Assembly (NCBI GenBank): GCA_016928955.1
Contig: JAFGJV010000037.1
Location: forward strand, 1 to 64,000
Direction: 5' to 3'
Length of the DNA: 64,000 nucleotides
Origin: Spirochaetales bacterium
GTDB lineage: Bacteria > Spirochaetota > Spirochaetia > Treponematales > UBA12059
The notes beneath the pieces are model-generated. The model saw nothing but the letters and a program-made list of their open reading frames with translations. It was not told where the DNA came from and made no database searches. The translations under genes and the position numbers were made by a program. This document shows positions 25,983 to 35,418 of the stretch, piece after piece (within the stretch, counting starts at the first letter, position 1; every line of letters begins with the position of its first letter).

Positions 25983-28003
25983 AGGCACGGTCCAGGGGCT
26001 TTGGGCTTGAGGACGGCCGCTTGTCGTCCTTCAGGCCGCCTGATTTGGTCTATGTCGCCACCGTTCGCGCGCCCTCCGGCCCAGGAGCCATCCAGTCCAT
26101 CCACTCGCCGCATCTGCCCCGCGATTACCGGTTCATCACAGCCGAGGATATACCCGGACAGGCGGCCATGGAGTTTCCGGGCGATAAGGTACCCATCCTG
26201 GCCAAGGGACGCGTGGACTACCCCGGTCAGCCGGTGGGACTCATAGCCGGTCCTGACCGCGGCCGCGTGGACGAAGCAGTACGCCTGACCAAAGTGCTGG
26301 TGGACGCCGCTCCTGAAGACGGCGGCCTGGATTGTTTTGGGTCCGGGCGGCTGAAAGCCCGAGCCCAGCGCTCAACGGGCGACGTGGACCGGGCCCTGGC
26401 AGAAGCGGCCACCGTGGTCAAGGCCAGCTACCGCCTTGGAGCCGTGGACCACTACTATCCCGAGCCCCAGGGCGCCGCCGCCTATTACGACTACGATCGC
26501 CTGGTCATCCTGTCGTCCACCCAGTGGCCGTCCCAGGTCCGGCGGGCCATAGCCTCCGCCCTGGCCGTGGACCAGTCTGCCGTCACGGTTTTGTCCGGTT
26601 TCCTGGGCCCCCACCTGGACGGCAAGCTGTGGTACCCGTCCCTTCTGGCCTGTCATGCCGCCCTGGTCGCCTTCATCCTGGGCAAACCGGCCATGCTTCA
26701 GCTGAGCCGAGACGAGGACTTTCTCTACACGCCCAAACGGGCTCCCCTGCTCGCATCGTACCGAGCGGGGATGGACGAAGATGGCCGCCTGTGCGCCTTG
26801 GACGCCAGCCTGGCGGTCAACATTGGCGCCCACGGACCCCTGGCGGCAGCCATTGTGGACACGCTAGCTGCTTCGTTCACGGGCCCGTACTCCTGCCCGG
26901 CCGTCCGCGCCGACGTATGGGCCGTCGCCAGCGACAGGCCGCCCATGGGAGCCTGGGCTGGCCTGGGCCTCTCATCGGCGACCTACGGCCTGGAGCGCCT
27001 GGCGGACGCCTGCTCCCGGGCATCGGGCGCGGATCCCCTGGCTTTCAGGCTGCTCAACGTATCTCAAAAAGGCGACACCACCAGCGGCGTCGCCCTGAAG
27101 CAGGTCCCTAGGCTTAAGGGAGTGTCCGAACGTCTGCTTGAGCTCTCGGATTACCGGCGCAAACGGTCCGCCTACGAACTGATAAGAAAGCGCAGGCCCG
27201 ACCCGTCCCTGCCCCCGGGCTTTGGCGTTGGTCTGGCTTTTGCCTACCAAAGCAACGATCTGCTCCCCGCCTTTGGGAACCTCAAGGCGCTGGCGGTGGA
27301 GGCAGAACTAGACAAGGACGGTTTCCTGACCATCCGGGCGCCCATACTGCCCACTGACTCCAGCGCCCTGGGTGTATGGCGCAACGAGGCTGCCGCCATC
27401 ATCGGCATAGATCCCAAGGCGGTGCGTGTCGAGCGCGACGCCGGGGCTGACAGCCCTGACGCGGGTCCGGCGGCCTTCTCCAATGCCATGAACACGGTGG
27501 CGCGACTCGTGGGTGACGCGTGCTCGGACATACGGGACAGGCGTTTCCGCGAGGCCCTGCCCCTGGTGGCCCGCAAGGTCAACCGGAAATCAGGCCGGAA
27601 ATCCTCCCCGCTTGACGGGGCAAGCTGGGCCGGAGCCGTGGTGGAACTGACCCTGGATCCCCTGGATGGCCGCCCCAGGGTCAAGGGAGTTTGGCTGAGC
27701 CTGGACGCCGGCCGCGTGCTGTCGCCGGTCAAGGCACGGCTTTCCCTGGAGCGGGACGCGGCACGCGCGCTTTCCACCTGCCTGGGAGAGCGCTTTGATC
27801 CGGATCACGCGGGCCCGGCCAGCATCCGCGCGTACCGCATATCGCGGCTGGACGACACGCCGCCCATCGTCGTCGACTTTCTGGACACGGGCGACGCCCG
27901 GCCCGGCGGCTTGGGAGAGCTCGCGTTCTCCTGCGTGCCGGCGGCTTTTGCCAACGCCCTGTCCCAGGCCAGCGATTCAGCCGATTCCGAGGAGACCGCA
28001 TGA
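25979..28003 (+). CDS. Molybdo-hydroxylase large subunit, eroded cofactor motifs
   Basis: 674 residues, aldehyde oxidase/xanthine dehydrogenase superfamily, but without the 2Fe-2S and FAD parts, which are separate genes downstream. The N-terminal a/b domain (about 20-110) and Mo-binding halves are recognisable, e.g. HYYPEPQGAAAYYDY, TQWPSQVRRAIA and the terminal GGLGELAFSCVPAAFANAL with the catalytic-type Glu. The usual GGGFGGK loop reads SGFLGPHLDGK, the Mo-pocket RG(F/A)G region reads MGAWAGLGL, and no GQG motif is seen in the second half. Either a divergent enzyme or one no longer binding Moco. Starts with GTG. Confidence 0.82.
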   Translation: MKARSRGFGLEDGRLSSFRPPDLVYVATVRAPSGPGAIQSIHSPHLPRDYRFITAEDIPGQAAMEFPGDKVPILAKGRVDYPGQPVGLIAGPDRGRVDEAVRLTKVLVDAAPEDGGLDCFGSGRLKARAQRSTGDVDRALAEAATVVKASYRLGAVDHYYPEPQGAAAYYDYDRLVILSSTQWPSQVRRAIASALAVDQSAVTVLSGFLGPHLDGKLWYPSLLACHAALVAFILGKPAMLQLSRDEDFLYTPKRAPLLASYRAGMDEDGRLCALDASLAVNIGAHGPLAAAIVDTLAASFTGPYSCPAVRADVWAVASDRPPMGAWAGLGLSSATYGLERLADACSRASGADPLAFRLLNVSQKGDTTSGVALKQVPRLKGVSERLLELSDYRRKRSAYELIRKRRPDPSLPPGFGVGLAFAYQSNDLLPAFGNLKALAVEAELDKDGFLTIRAPILPTDSSALGVWRNEAAAIIGIDPKAVRVERDAGADSPDAGPAAFSNAMNTVARLVGDACSDIRDRRFREALPLVARKVNRKSGRKSSPLDGASWAGAVVELTLDPLDGRPRVKGVWLSLDAGRVLSPVKARLSLERDAARALSTCLGERFDPDHAGPASIRAYRISRLDDTPPIVVDFLDTGDARPGGLGELAFSCVPAAFANALSQASDSADSEETA

Positions 28004-28485
28004 ACGTTACGTTCATCCTGAACGGAGAGGATGTGGCCTGCACGGCAGGGGCCCTGGACAGGCTGTCAGAATTGCTGCGCGACACGTTCGGCATGGCATC
28101 CGTGAACACCGACTGCGGCTCGGGCAGGTGCGGTACCTGCCTGGTGCTCATGGACGGCCGCCCGGTCAACTCCTGCCTGGTACCAGCGTTCAGGGCACGC
28201 GACTGCGAGATCATCACCTACGAAGGCTTTTCCAGAACCGACGACTACGGCCGCGTGCAGGCTGCCTTTGACAGGCACGGCGTGGACCTCTGCCCCTTCT
28301 GCCGGCCGGCTCGGTATCTGGCCATCGGCTCGGCCATGGACGCCCGCTCGGATTCCAGGGGAGCGGATCTGCCCTCGGTGCTGTCGTCGGTGCTGTGCAC
28401 CTGCTCGTCTCCGGCGGCTGTCCTTGCGGCGGCCATGGACGCCCTTGCCGGCCGTCAGGGCCCGAGGTACAGCCGTGACCATTGA
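28000..28485 (+). CDS. Molybdo-hydroxylase small subunit, two 2Fe-2S clusters
   Basis: 161 residues. Plant-ferredoxin-type cluster CGSGRCGTC with a further Cys in NSC, then the second cluster domain with CPFC and CTC. The classical surroundings of cluster two (QCGFCTPG, CRCTGY) are altered to LCPFCRPAR and LCTCSS, but all four Cys remain. It passes electrons from the Mo subunit to the FAD subunit. ATGA overlap with the large subunit. Confidence 0.9.
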   Translation: MNVTFILNGEDVACTAGALDRLSELLRDTFGMASVNTDCGSGRCGTCLVLMDGRPVNSCLVPAFRARDCEIITYEGFSRTDDYGRVQAAFDRHGVDLCPFCRPARYLAIGSAMDARSDSRGADLPSVLSSVLCTCSSPAAVLAAAMDALAGRQGPRYSRDH

Positions 28486-29317
28486 CGACGTAGCGCGCCC
28501 GGCCACCGTACAGGAGGCCGTGGCTTCCCTCAAGCGCAGGCCTGACGCCATCCTGTGGGCCGGCGGCACCCTGCTCATGTCCGATCCTTCCTGTATCCCG
28601 GCGGACCGGCTGGTATCCATCGTGGACATAGGCCGGCTGCCGGAACTGGCAGGCATACACCGTACCGAGCGCTACGTTGAGGTGGGTGCTGCCGTTACCC
28701 TGGCGTCGCTCCTTGCCCTGCCCAAGCCAGCGCTTCTGGGCCCCCTTGCCATGGCCGCAGCGGCCGTTGGCACAGCGTCGGTCAGAAACCTGGCCACGCT
28801 GGGCGGAACCATAGCCTGCCGCAACCGTTTCATGTCCTGCTTTGCCGCCCTATCGTGCATGGATGCCGCCGTGGAGCTGCGCGACCCCCGGGGCGTTCGC
28901 TGGCACGGTATACACAAACTGGTTGGCCCGGGTAACCGCCCAGCCTTCCCGGAGGCCAGCATGCTTACCCGCGTCCGCCTTCCCCATCTGAGCTGGGATG
29001 CCGTGGTAGTGCGAGCCCTGGGCGACCCGCCCTACCCCCATCCCGACGCGTCCACCTTTGCCGCGTGCGCACGCATAGAGCAGGGCGTGCTGGCCGACCT
29101 GCGCGTGGCAGTGTCCGGGCGGATACTGGTCAGGGACCGTTCCTTGGAAATGACCCTGGCAGGCCGGCGCCTTCCGCTATCTCGCAGGGAGATAGGCTCG
29201 TTCTCATCGGATATGGCGGCGTCTGCCCTGGCCCTGTCCATCCCGCCGGACATCAGCTCCCGGCTGGAGGCCTACGTGTCGGCTTTCCTGGACCATCCGG
29301 AGGAATACGCCCTATGA
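28475..29317 (+). CDS. Molybdo-hydroxylase FAD-binding subunit
   Basis: 280 residues. CO-dehydrogenase flavoprotein type: ARPATVQEAVASL at the N-terminus, ILWAGGTLLMSD for the first FAD loop, and SVRNLATLGGTIACRNRF for the second. Start is GTG at 28475, 8 bases after GAGG, overlapping the 2Fe-2S gene by 11 bases. Completes a three-gene hydroxylase set in the order large, small, FAD. Confidence 0.9.
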   Translation: MTIDDVARPATVQEAVASLKRRPDAILWAGGTLLMSDPSCIPADRLVSIVDIGRLPELAGIHRTERYVEVGAAVTLASLLALPKPALLGPLAMAAAAVGTASVRNLATLGGTIACRNRFMSCFAALSCMDAAVELRDPRGVRWHGIHKLVGPGNRPAFPEASMLTRVRLPHLSWDAVVVRALGDPPYPHPDASTFAACARIEQGVLADLRVAVSGRILVRDRSLEMTLAGRRLPLSRREIGSFSSDMAASALALSIPPDISSRLEAYVSAFLDHPEEYAL

Positions 29318-30102
29318 CCGGGACGCTGTTCTTGGTGCCCGTACCCATAGGCCCGGGTCAGCCCGTGGACGAGCTTTCTCCCAGAACCTTGGGCGCTGTC
29401 CGGGATGTCAGGGACTTTGTGGTGGAAAATGTACGGAGCGCCCGGCGCTTCCTGTCCACGGTCATGGACCAGGCCGACGTGGACGCGTCCCGTTTCTGGG
29501 TGATCGACAAGGACAGTACGGCCGCCGACGCGGACGCCGCGATAACGGCCCTGAAAGACGGTAGGGACACGGCCTATCTGTCCGAAGCCGGAAGCCCCTG
29601 CGTGGCGGATCCTGGAGCTCTGGTGGTGGCCGCAGCCCATGCGGCCGGTGCCCGCGTCGTGCCCCTGGCCGGCCCCAGCGCCATACTCCTTGCCCTGATG
29701 GCGTCCGGCCTGGGCGGCCAGCGTTTCAGCTTTGAGGGATACCTGCCCGCGGACGAGACCGGCCGCTCGCGCGCCCTGCTGGCCCTGGAAACGGCCAGCT
29801 CCAGGGACGGCGGCACGCGGCTGTGCATAGAGACCCCGTACCGGACCGGCGCCTTTGCTGCGAGCGCCGTGCGCGTCCTGCGACACGATACCTGGCTGTG
29901 CGCGGCCTGCGCCCTGTCCAGTCCCGCTGAACTGGTAGTGTCCAGACGCGTGGAGGACTGGAAAGCCAGGCCTGTGGACCTGCCCAGGGAACCCTGCGTG
30001 TTTGTCCTGCAGGCGGCGCGGAGCCCTGACCAGACAGTACAGGGCCGCTCCAGGCGGGGATCCGGAAACGGCCCGGCAAAATCCGGCCGCAGAAGTTCTT
30101 GA
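29314..30102 (+). CDS. RsmI-related SAM-dependent methyltransferase
   Basis: 262 residues. Tetrapyrrole-methylase fold as in the 16S rRNA 2'-O-methyltransferase RsmI. Shows LFLVPVPIG, FVVENVRSARRFLS, LSEAGSPCVADPG and VPLAGPSAILLALMASGLGG. This matches the shorter Bacteroidetes/spirochaete branch whose target is not established. Basic tail (SRRGSGNGPAKSGRRSS). ATGA overlap with the FAD subunit. Confidence 0.87.
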   Translation: MTGTLFLVPVPIGPGQPVDELSPRTLGAVRDVRDFVVENVRSARRFLSTVMDQADVDASRFWVIDKDSTAADADAAITALKDGRDTAYLSEAGSPCVADPGALVVAAAHAAGARVVPLAGPSAILLALMASGLGGQRFSFEGYLPADETGRSRALLALETASSRDGGTRLCIETPYRTGAFAASAVRVLRHDTWLCAACALSSPAELVVSRRVEDWKARPVDLPREPCVFVLQAARSPDQTVQGRSRRGSGNGPAKSGRRSS

Positions 30103-30135
30103 CGCGGCGCTGCTTCCGTTCGAAACTCAAGTCCG

Positions 30136-30957
30136 ATGGCAGTACAGAACCAGCGCAACCTCTACGAGCAGTACGAGAACGACACGATAGCGGTCAGCCC
30201 CTTTGCCCAGTCCCACATGGGCCTCTTAACCGGGCAGACGGCCATGAAAATAGAAACCTACATGATAGCCTGCGTGCCCTTCCGCCTGTCCATGAAGGGC
30301 GCCATGCTCCTGGGCGCTTTCTCGCGGGAAGAACTGGTGTTCTTCCAGCGCTACGCCGGTTCCCTGGCGGGCCTGTCCCTGGTATTCCAGCCGGGCAATT
30401 CGCCCCAGCCCCTGAAAATTTTTGCCCGCTGCGTCCTTAAATCGGTGGCGCCCATGCAGGGCAAGGAGTCCATAGGCCTCATCACGGTGGAATGGAAACC
30501 CTGCCCCCCCGACCTCTTGGGCATCATAGGCGACTATTTCCTGCTTCTGGACAGGCTCAAGGCCGAGTACCAGGACTTCAAGGCCCACCGCATTTCCATC
30601 AACGCCGCAAGCGCCCATACCATGGGCTACAACAACTACGCCGTGCTCCAGTATGGCGGAGGCCAGCACAAGGCGGCCCTCTTTGCGCTGGCCAGCGACC
30701 GCCTGGAATTCCTCCTGCCCATGAACACGCCGCCCCTGGAACAGGGTGGCAAACTATCCGTCAAGTTGTATTTCAGGGTGGCCCAGTTCTCGGTGGCGGC
30801 CCAGGTGGCCGAGCTGACCCGCCTGCCCAACGGTGCGCAGAAGGCCACCCTGGCCATAGGCTTCTCGCCCGAGCTGGTGGACATCATAGAGCGCTACCGT
30901 TTTGCCGAGCGCTTCTCCGCCGCCAAGGGACCGGACCAGACAGAGCCGGGCGCCTAG
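30136..30957 (+). CDS. PilZ-like domain protein, YcgR layout
   Basis: 273 residues. Two beta-rich domains: the first (about 15-130) resembles the N-terminal domain of YcgR-type PilZ proteins, the second (about 150-260) a PilZ-like barrel. The c-di-GMP-binding RxxxR and (D/N)xSxxG motifs are not clearly present, so ligand binding is doubtful. No membrane segment. Possibly links surface or motility functions to the operon, as treponemal PilZ proteins do. Convergent with mfd. Confidence 0.6.
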   Translation: MAVQNQRNLYEQYENDTIAVSPFAQSHMGLLTGQTAMKIETYMIACVPFRLSMKGAMLLGAFSREELVFFQRYAGSLAGLSLVFQPGNSPQPLKIFARCVLKSVAPMQGKESIGLITVEWKPCPPDLLGIIGDYFLLLDRLKAEYQDFKAHRISINAASAHTMGYNNYAVLQYGGGQHKAALFALASDRLEFLLPMNTPPLEQGGKLSVKLYFRVAQFSVAAQVAELTRLPNGAQKATLAIGFSPELVDIIERYRFAERFSAAKGPDQTEPGA

Positions 30958-30982
30958 ACGCGGCGTCCGGAACGCAGGTTCA

Positions 30983-33900
30983 TCAGCCTGCCAGGGCGGC
31001 CAGCTTCTCCCGTATGAACTCGCTCTTTTCCCTGAGGCCTATGGGGCCGGTGGCTATCATGAGCACGTTCGGCCGCGACGGATCCAGCTTCATCTTCTGG
31101 CCGCTTTCCTTCATCAGCCGCAGCAGCCGGTCCACCGACACCTTGGCCACCTTCATGAATTCCAGCGTTACAAAACCCTTTCGCTCCCGGAGGCTGGCTA
31201 TGGCCAGTCGTTTGCAGAGTATCCGGATTTCTGCCAGGGCAAGCAGGCTGGACACCTCACCGGGCACCGGGCCAAAGCGGTCCTCCAGCTCCCGGTACAG
31301 GGCGTCAAGGTCGTCCTGGCTCAAGATAGACGCGATTTTCTTGTACACTTCCATCTTGACCGCCGGCTGGCCTATATAGTCGTCAGGAATGAACCCGGCG
31401 TACTCAAGCTCCAGGTAGGGCTCCTCCTCGCCCTGGTAGCCCTCCTCGGACAAGCGCGCAACGGCCTCGTCCAGGAGCTTGAGGTACAGGTCAAAGCCGA
31501 CCGCGTATATGTCGCCGGACTGCTCGCGCCCGAGCAGGTTGCCCGCCCCGCGCACCTCAAGGTCCTTCATGGCTATCTTGAAGCCAGAGCCCAGCTCCGT
31601 GAAATCGGATATGATCTGCAGCCGCTTCATGGCCAGCTCGGACAGGGCCCTGCCGTTGGGGTAGAACAGGTATGCGTGCGCCAGCCGGTCTGAGCGGCCC
31701 ACCCGCCCGCGCAGCTGGTACAGCTGGCTGATGCCGTATATGTCCGCCCGGTCTATGATGATGGTGTTGACGTTCGGTATGTCTATGCCGTTTTCTATGA
31801 TGGTGGTGGACACAAGGACGTGGAAGCCGCGGTGCACAAAGCGGTGCATGATGTCCTCGAGCTCGTGCGAATCCATGCGGCCGTGTGCGGCTTCCACCAT
31901 CACCTCGGGCACCAGGCGCTGTATGAAGGTGCGCGTGTCCTCAAGGCTTTCCACGCGGTTGTGCAGGTAGAACACCTGGCCGTCCCGCTCGACCTCCCTG
32001 CGTATGGCCTGGGCCACCAGGTCGCTTTGGAACTCGTCCACCACGGTGCGTATGGGGTGGCGGTTTGACGGCGGCGTGGTAAGCACGGACAGGTCCCTGA
32101 TCTTCAGCATGGACATGTGCAGCGTGCGCGGTATGGGCGTGGCCGTGAGGGTCAGGCAGTCCACGTTGGACCTGAGCTCCTTGAGCCGCTCCTTGTCCTT
32201 GACGCCGAAACGCTGCTCCTCGTCCACGATCAACAGTCCGAGGTCCTTGAAGGACACGTCCTTCTGGAGGATGCGGTGCGTGCCCACAAGCACGTCCACC
32301 TTGCCCTCCGCCACGGCGGCCAGGGTCTTTTTCTGATCTGACCTGTCCACAAAGCGCGACAGCATGCCAAAGGTCACCGGCAGGCCCCGGAAGCGGTCCT
32401 GGCAGTTCTCGTAATGCTGCTCAGCCAGGATGGTGGTAGGCGCAAGGAAGGCTACCTGCTTGCCGCCCATCACCGCCTTGAAGGCGGCGCGCATGGCTAT
32501 TTCAGTCTTGCCGTAGCCCACGTCCCCGCACACCAACCGGTCCATGGGCCGCTCGCTCTCCATGTCGCGCTTGACGTCGTCTATGCAGGTCAGCTGGTCG
32601 GGCGTCTCCTCGTAGGGGAAGGCGGCCTCAAAGGCCGTCTGCCATTCCCCGTCAGGCGGAAAGGCAAATCCCCTGGCCATTTTGCGCCGCGAATAAATGC
32701 GTATCAGGCGCTCGGCCAGGTCCTCCACGGATTTCTTGACGCGGTTCTTCCGGTTCTCCCAGGTTTTGGAGCCCAGTCGGTCGAGGCGCGGCTCGTCACC
32801 CTCGTTGCCTATGTAGCGCTGGACCAGATTGGCCTGCTCGATGGGCACGAACACGGATTCCGAGTCGGCGTACTCAATCTTTACGTAGTCCCGGTCGTTG
32901 CCCAGCACCCTGACCCGCTCAATGCCGGTGAAGCGGCCTATGCCGTAGTTGACGTGGACGACGAAATCGCCGGGGTTGAGCTCGACAAAGGAGTCTATGA
33001 CGCGCGAGCGCGCGCTCTTGAGGCTCTTGGGAGCGCGCTTGCGGCGGCCAAAAATCTCGGACTCGTGGATGCATGCCAGCTTGGCCTCGGGCACCGAGAA
33101 TCCCGCCGACAGGCCTCGATCGCTGACGTCCAGGCCATCCACGCGTATCATGGTGGCTATGCGCTCCGCTTGAAGGCCGTTCTCGGCGAACACGCGGACC
33201 TCGTAGCCGGCGCGCACGAGGGAGGCTAGTTCGTCCCTCATGTAGTTGACGTTGCCAAAGAACGAGCGCGGAGGCTCGGATCCGAAGCGCAGGCGGCCCT
33301 CGGCATCGGCGTCCTTGAGGCCCCACACGGTCAGGGTGCGCGGCGTGTTTTCCATGGCCGACTCAAAATCGACCAGTATGAGCTCGGGGGGCGGAACGGG
33401 CCCGTCCATCAGCGCCTTGCGGTACAGGCCGGCATACTCACGGCGCACCGCCTCCACCTGCCCAAGAAGTCGCTCCCGCTCAAAGAACACCGACACCGAA
33501 GCGTCGCCTAAGTATTCAAAGAGGCTCGCCGCGCGTCCGTAGGCCAGTGGGTACAGAAGCTCCTCGCCCTTGGCCTCGCCGTGCCCCGACAGGCGCTCGA
33601 CCATGGCCGCTACCTGGGCCTCATGGTCGGCCGCGCCGGAGCGCTGGCAGGCGAGCAAGGCCGCTCCGGCAGCCTCCGCCAGGGCGGGTGTCCAGACCAG
33701 CTCCCGCGCCGGCCTGAGGAGGACGCTGTCAGGGCGTTCCGGTTCGGACGCCTGCGACACGGGCTCAAAGCGCCTGAGTTCCTCTACTTCGTCGTAGGCG
33801 AACACCACGCGTATGGCGTCGTCGTCGCCTGGCATGAACACGTCCAACACCTCGCCGCGCAGGGCAAATTCCCCGGGCAGGCTGACGCGGGGCACCCTGA

Positions 33901-34402
33901 TGTAGCCCCAGGCCGCCAGACGGTCGGCCAAAGCCTCCACGTCTATTGCGTCGCCCTTCCTGACCCGCGCCAGCCCCGCTTTGAAGGCGTCGACAGGCGG
34001 CACGGGCGTCATGACGGCGCGCTGGCTGGCAACCACCACCCGCGGGCCCTCGTCGTCCAGGAGAGCCGCCAGGGCGGCCGCCCGTTCGCCAAAAGCCTGG
34101 GACCGCGGCTCGACCGGCCGGTACGCGGCGGTCTTCCACCAGGGGAACACCTCCGCGCTCGCGCCGGCCGCCTGGCAGTCGGACGCAAAGGCGTCGGCTT
34201 CCGCGTCGGTCGGCACCACGACCAGGAAACGAGGCGAACCGGGCCGCCTGGCGGCCTCGGCTACCAGCACGGCCGCGTAGGGAGCCTCGAGCTCGGCGCA
34301 GTCGATGGGAAAGTCTCCGCGCGCGAGGGAGGCCAGCGCCATTTTGGCCGGGGGGTGGGACAGTAATCGTTGAGCGGAGAAGACCGCTGGTACAGAGTTC
34401 AT
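30983..34402 (-). CDS. mfd: Mfd, transcription-repair coupling factor
   Basis: 1139 residues, normal size. Removes RNA polymerase stalled at DNA damage and recruits UvrA. UvrB-homology domains 1-3, RNA-polymerase interaction domain FVVHVNYGIGRFTGIERV, then the RecG-like motor with Walker A CGDVGYGKTEIAMRAAFKAV, DEEQRFGV, TLTATPIPRTL, GRVGRSDR and a C-terminal D7 regulatory domain. The ATG at 34402 gives the usual N-terminus. Divergent from the gene at 34486 across about 80 bases. Confidence 0.97.
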   Translation of the reverse strand: MNSVPAVFSAQRLLSHPPAKMALASLARGDFPIDCAELEAPYAAVLVAEAARRPGSPRFLVVVPTDAEADAFASDCQAAGASAEVFPWWKTAAYRPVEPRSQAFGERAAALAALLDDEGPRVVVASQRAVMTPVPPVDAFKAGLARVRKGDAIDVEALADRLAAWGYIRVPRVSLPGEFALRGEVLDVFMPGDDDAIRVVFAYDEVEELRRFEPVSQASEPERPDSVLLRPARELVWTPALAEAAGAALLACQRSGAADHEAQVAAMVERLSGHGEAKGEELLYPLAYGRAASLFEYLGDASVSVFFERERLLGQVEAVRREYAGLYRKALMDGPVPPPELILVDFESAMENTPRTLTVWGLKDADAEGRLRFGSEPPRSFFGNVNYMRDELASLVRAGYEVRVFAENGLQAERIATMIRVDGLDVSDRGLSAGFSVPEAKLACIHESEIFGRRKRAPKSLKSARSRVIDSFVELNPGDFVVHVNYGIGRFTGIERVRVLGNDRDYVKIEYADSESVFVPIEQANLVQRYIGNEGDEPRLDRLGSKTWENRKNRVKKSVEDLAERLIRIYSRRKMARGFAFPPDGEWQTAFEAAFPYEETPDQLTCIDDVKRDMESERPMDRLVCGDVGYGKTEIAMRAAFKAVMGGKQVAFLAPTTILAEQHYENCQDRFRGLPVTFGMLSRFVDRSDQKKTLAAVAEGKVDVLVGTHRILQKDVSFKDLGLLIVDEEQRFGVKDKERLKELRSNVDCLTLTATPIPRTLHMSMLKIRDLSVLTTPPSNRHPIRTVVDEFQSDLVAQAIRREVERDGQVFYLHNRVESLEDTRTFIQRLVPEVMVEAAHGRMDSHELEDIMHRFVHRGFHVLVSTTIIENGIDIPNVNTIIIDRADIYGISQLYQLRGRVGRSDRLAHAYLFYPNGRALSELAMKRLQIISDFTELGSGFKIAMKDLEVRGAGNLLGREQSGDIYAVGFDLYLKLLDEAVARLSEEGYQGEEEPYLELEYAGFIPDDYIGQPAVKMEVYKKIASILSQDDLDALYRELEDRFGPVPGEVSSLLALAEIRILCKRLAIASLRERKGFVTLEFMKVAKVSVDRLLRLMKESGQKMKLDPSRPNVLMIATGPIGLREKSEFIREKLAALAG

Positions 34403-34418
34403 GCTATTCGTCCGACAA

Positions 34419-34447
34419 TTGAAGAAGGTTAACGCCCGGCCTATACT
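34419..34447 (+). promoter_or_regulatory. Promoter of the 34486 gene
   Basis: TTGAAG (34419-34424), 17-base spacer, TATACT (34442-34447). Transcription would begin near 34454, which supports translation from GTG 34486 (AAGGAG at 34471-34476) over the ATG at 34456. Confidence 0.65.
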
Positions 34448-34485
34448 ACCTCGAGATGGCAAGGCGCAACAAGGAGACGACGACG

Positions 34486-35418
34486 GTGAACGTCCGAAGG
34501 ATACTAACGGCGGCCATACTGGCGACCATAGCCCACGCCGCCTTTGCCCAGGCTACCCTGAGCGTCAGCCTTTACGACAAGCGCATATACACGCCCGGCT
34601 CTGAGATACCCGTCAAGGTGACCATCCGCAACGACGGCGCGGCGTCTTTCCGCTTCAAGCTGGCCGAACAGCGGGTCAGATCGCTGGGTTTTGACGTGCG
34701 TAGCGTTTCCAACCGCGCCCTGGACGCGTCCGACGCATGGAAGCGCGCCATGGCGTCGAACACCCCGGTGTACTACCGCGAAATAGCCCTGAATCCCGGC
34801 GAGGAATACTCGTTCGTTGAGGATCTGGCCGACTACGTGAGCATCCAGGAGCCCGGCGCCTACGTTGTGCGCTGCAGTTTCTGGCCCGAGCTGTACGGCG
34901 TGCCCGCCCAGACCCTGAACTCGAACTCCCTGTCCATATCCGTGCGGCCCGGCGTTCCGTCCCCATCGGCCGCCGAGCTGTTCCGCGCGGAGGCGTCCGC
35001 TGCCCTCAAGCCAGAGCGCGTCCCCCCGGACGTGGTTGTCACGCGCACCATCGTGGCACGTCAGAAAAGCCAGTGGAACGAGTTTTTCTTGTACCTGGAC
35101 CTTGAGCGCCTCCTTAAAACCAACCCGAACGAGAAACGGGCCTATGACCGCGAGTCCGACGACGGACGCAGGCGGATGCTGGAAAACTACCGGGCCAAGC
35201 TGATGGAAGGCACCATAGACGGCGCCATTGTGGTCATACCCAGCTCCTTCGAGATCATCGAGACCCGCTACCGGGCGTCTACAGGCACGGTGACGGCCAT
35301 ACTGAAGTTCGAGTACAGCAATTTCCACGAGGTCAAGGAGTACACCTACGAGTTGGAGAAGCGCGACGACGTGTGGTATATCGTCGCCTATACCGTCCAG
35401 AACAAGGGGACCGAATGA
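34486..35418 (+). CDS. Secreted protein of unknown function
   Basis: 310 residues. Signal peptide (VRRILTAAILATIAHAAFAQ) then an immunoglobulin-like beta domain (VSLYDKRIYTPGSEIPVKVTIRNDG) like those found in exported spirochaete proteins, a middle segment with many charged residues, and an all-beta C-terminus (TVTAILKFEYSNFHEVKEYTYELEK). Start GTG chosen for its AAGGAG and the promoter. The next gene starts within its stop codon (ATGA). Confidence 0.75.
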   Translation: MNVRRILTAAILATIAHAAFAQATLSVSLYDKRIYTPGSEIPVKVTIRNDGAASFRFKLAEQRVRSLGFDVRSVSNRALDASDAWKRAMASNTPVYYREIALNPGEEYSFVEDLADYVSIQEPGAYVVRCSFWPELYGVPAQTLNSNSLSISVRPGVPSPSAAELFRAEASAALKPERVPPDVVVTRTIVARQKSQWNEFFLYLDLERLLKTNPNEKRAYDRESDDGRRRMLENYRAKLMEGTIDGAIVVIPSSFEIIETRYRASTGTVTAILKFEYSNFHEVKEYTYELEKRDDVWYIVAYTVQNKGTE

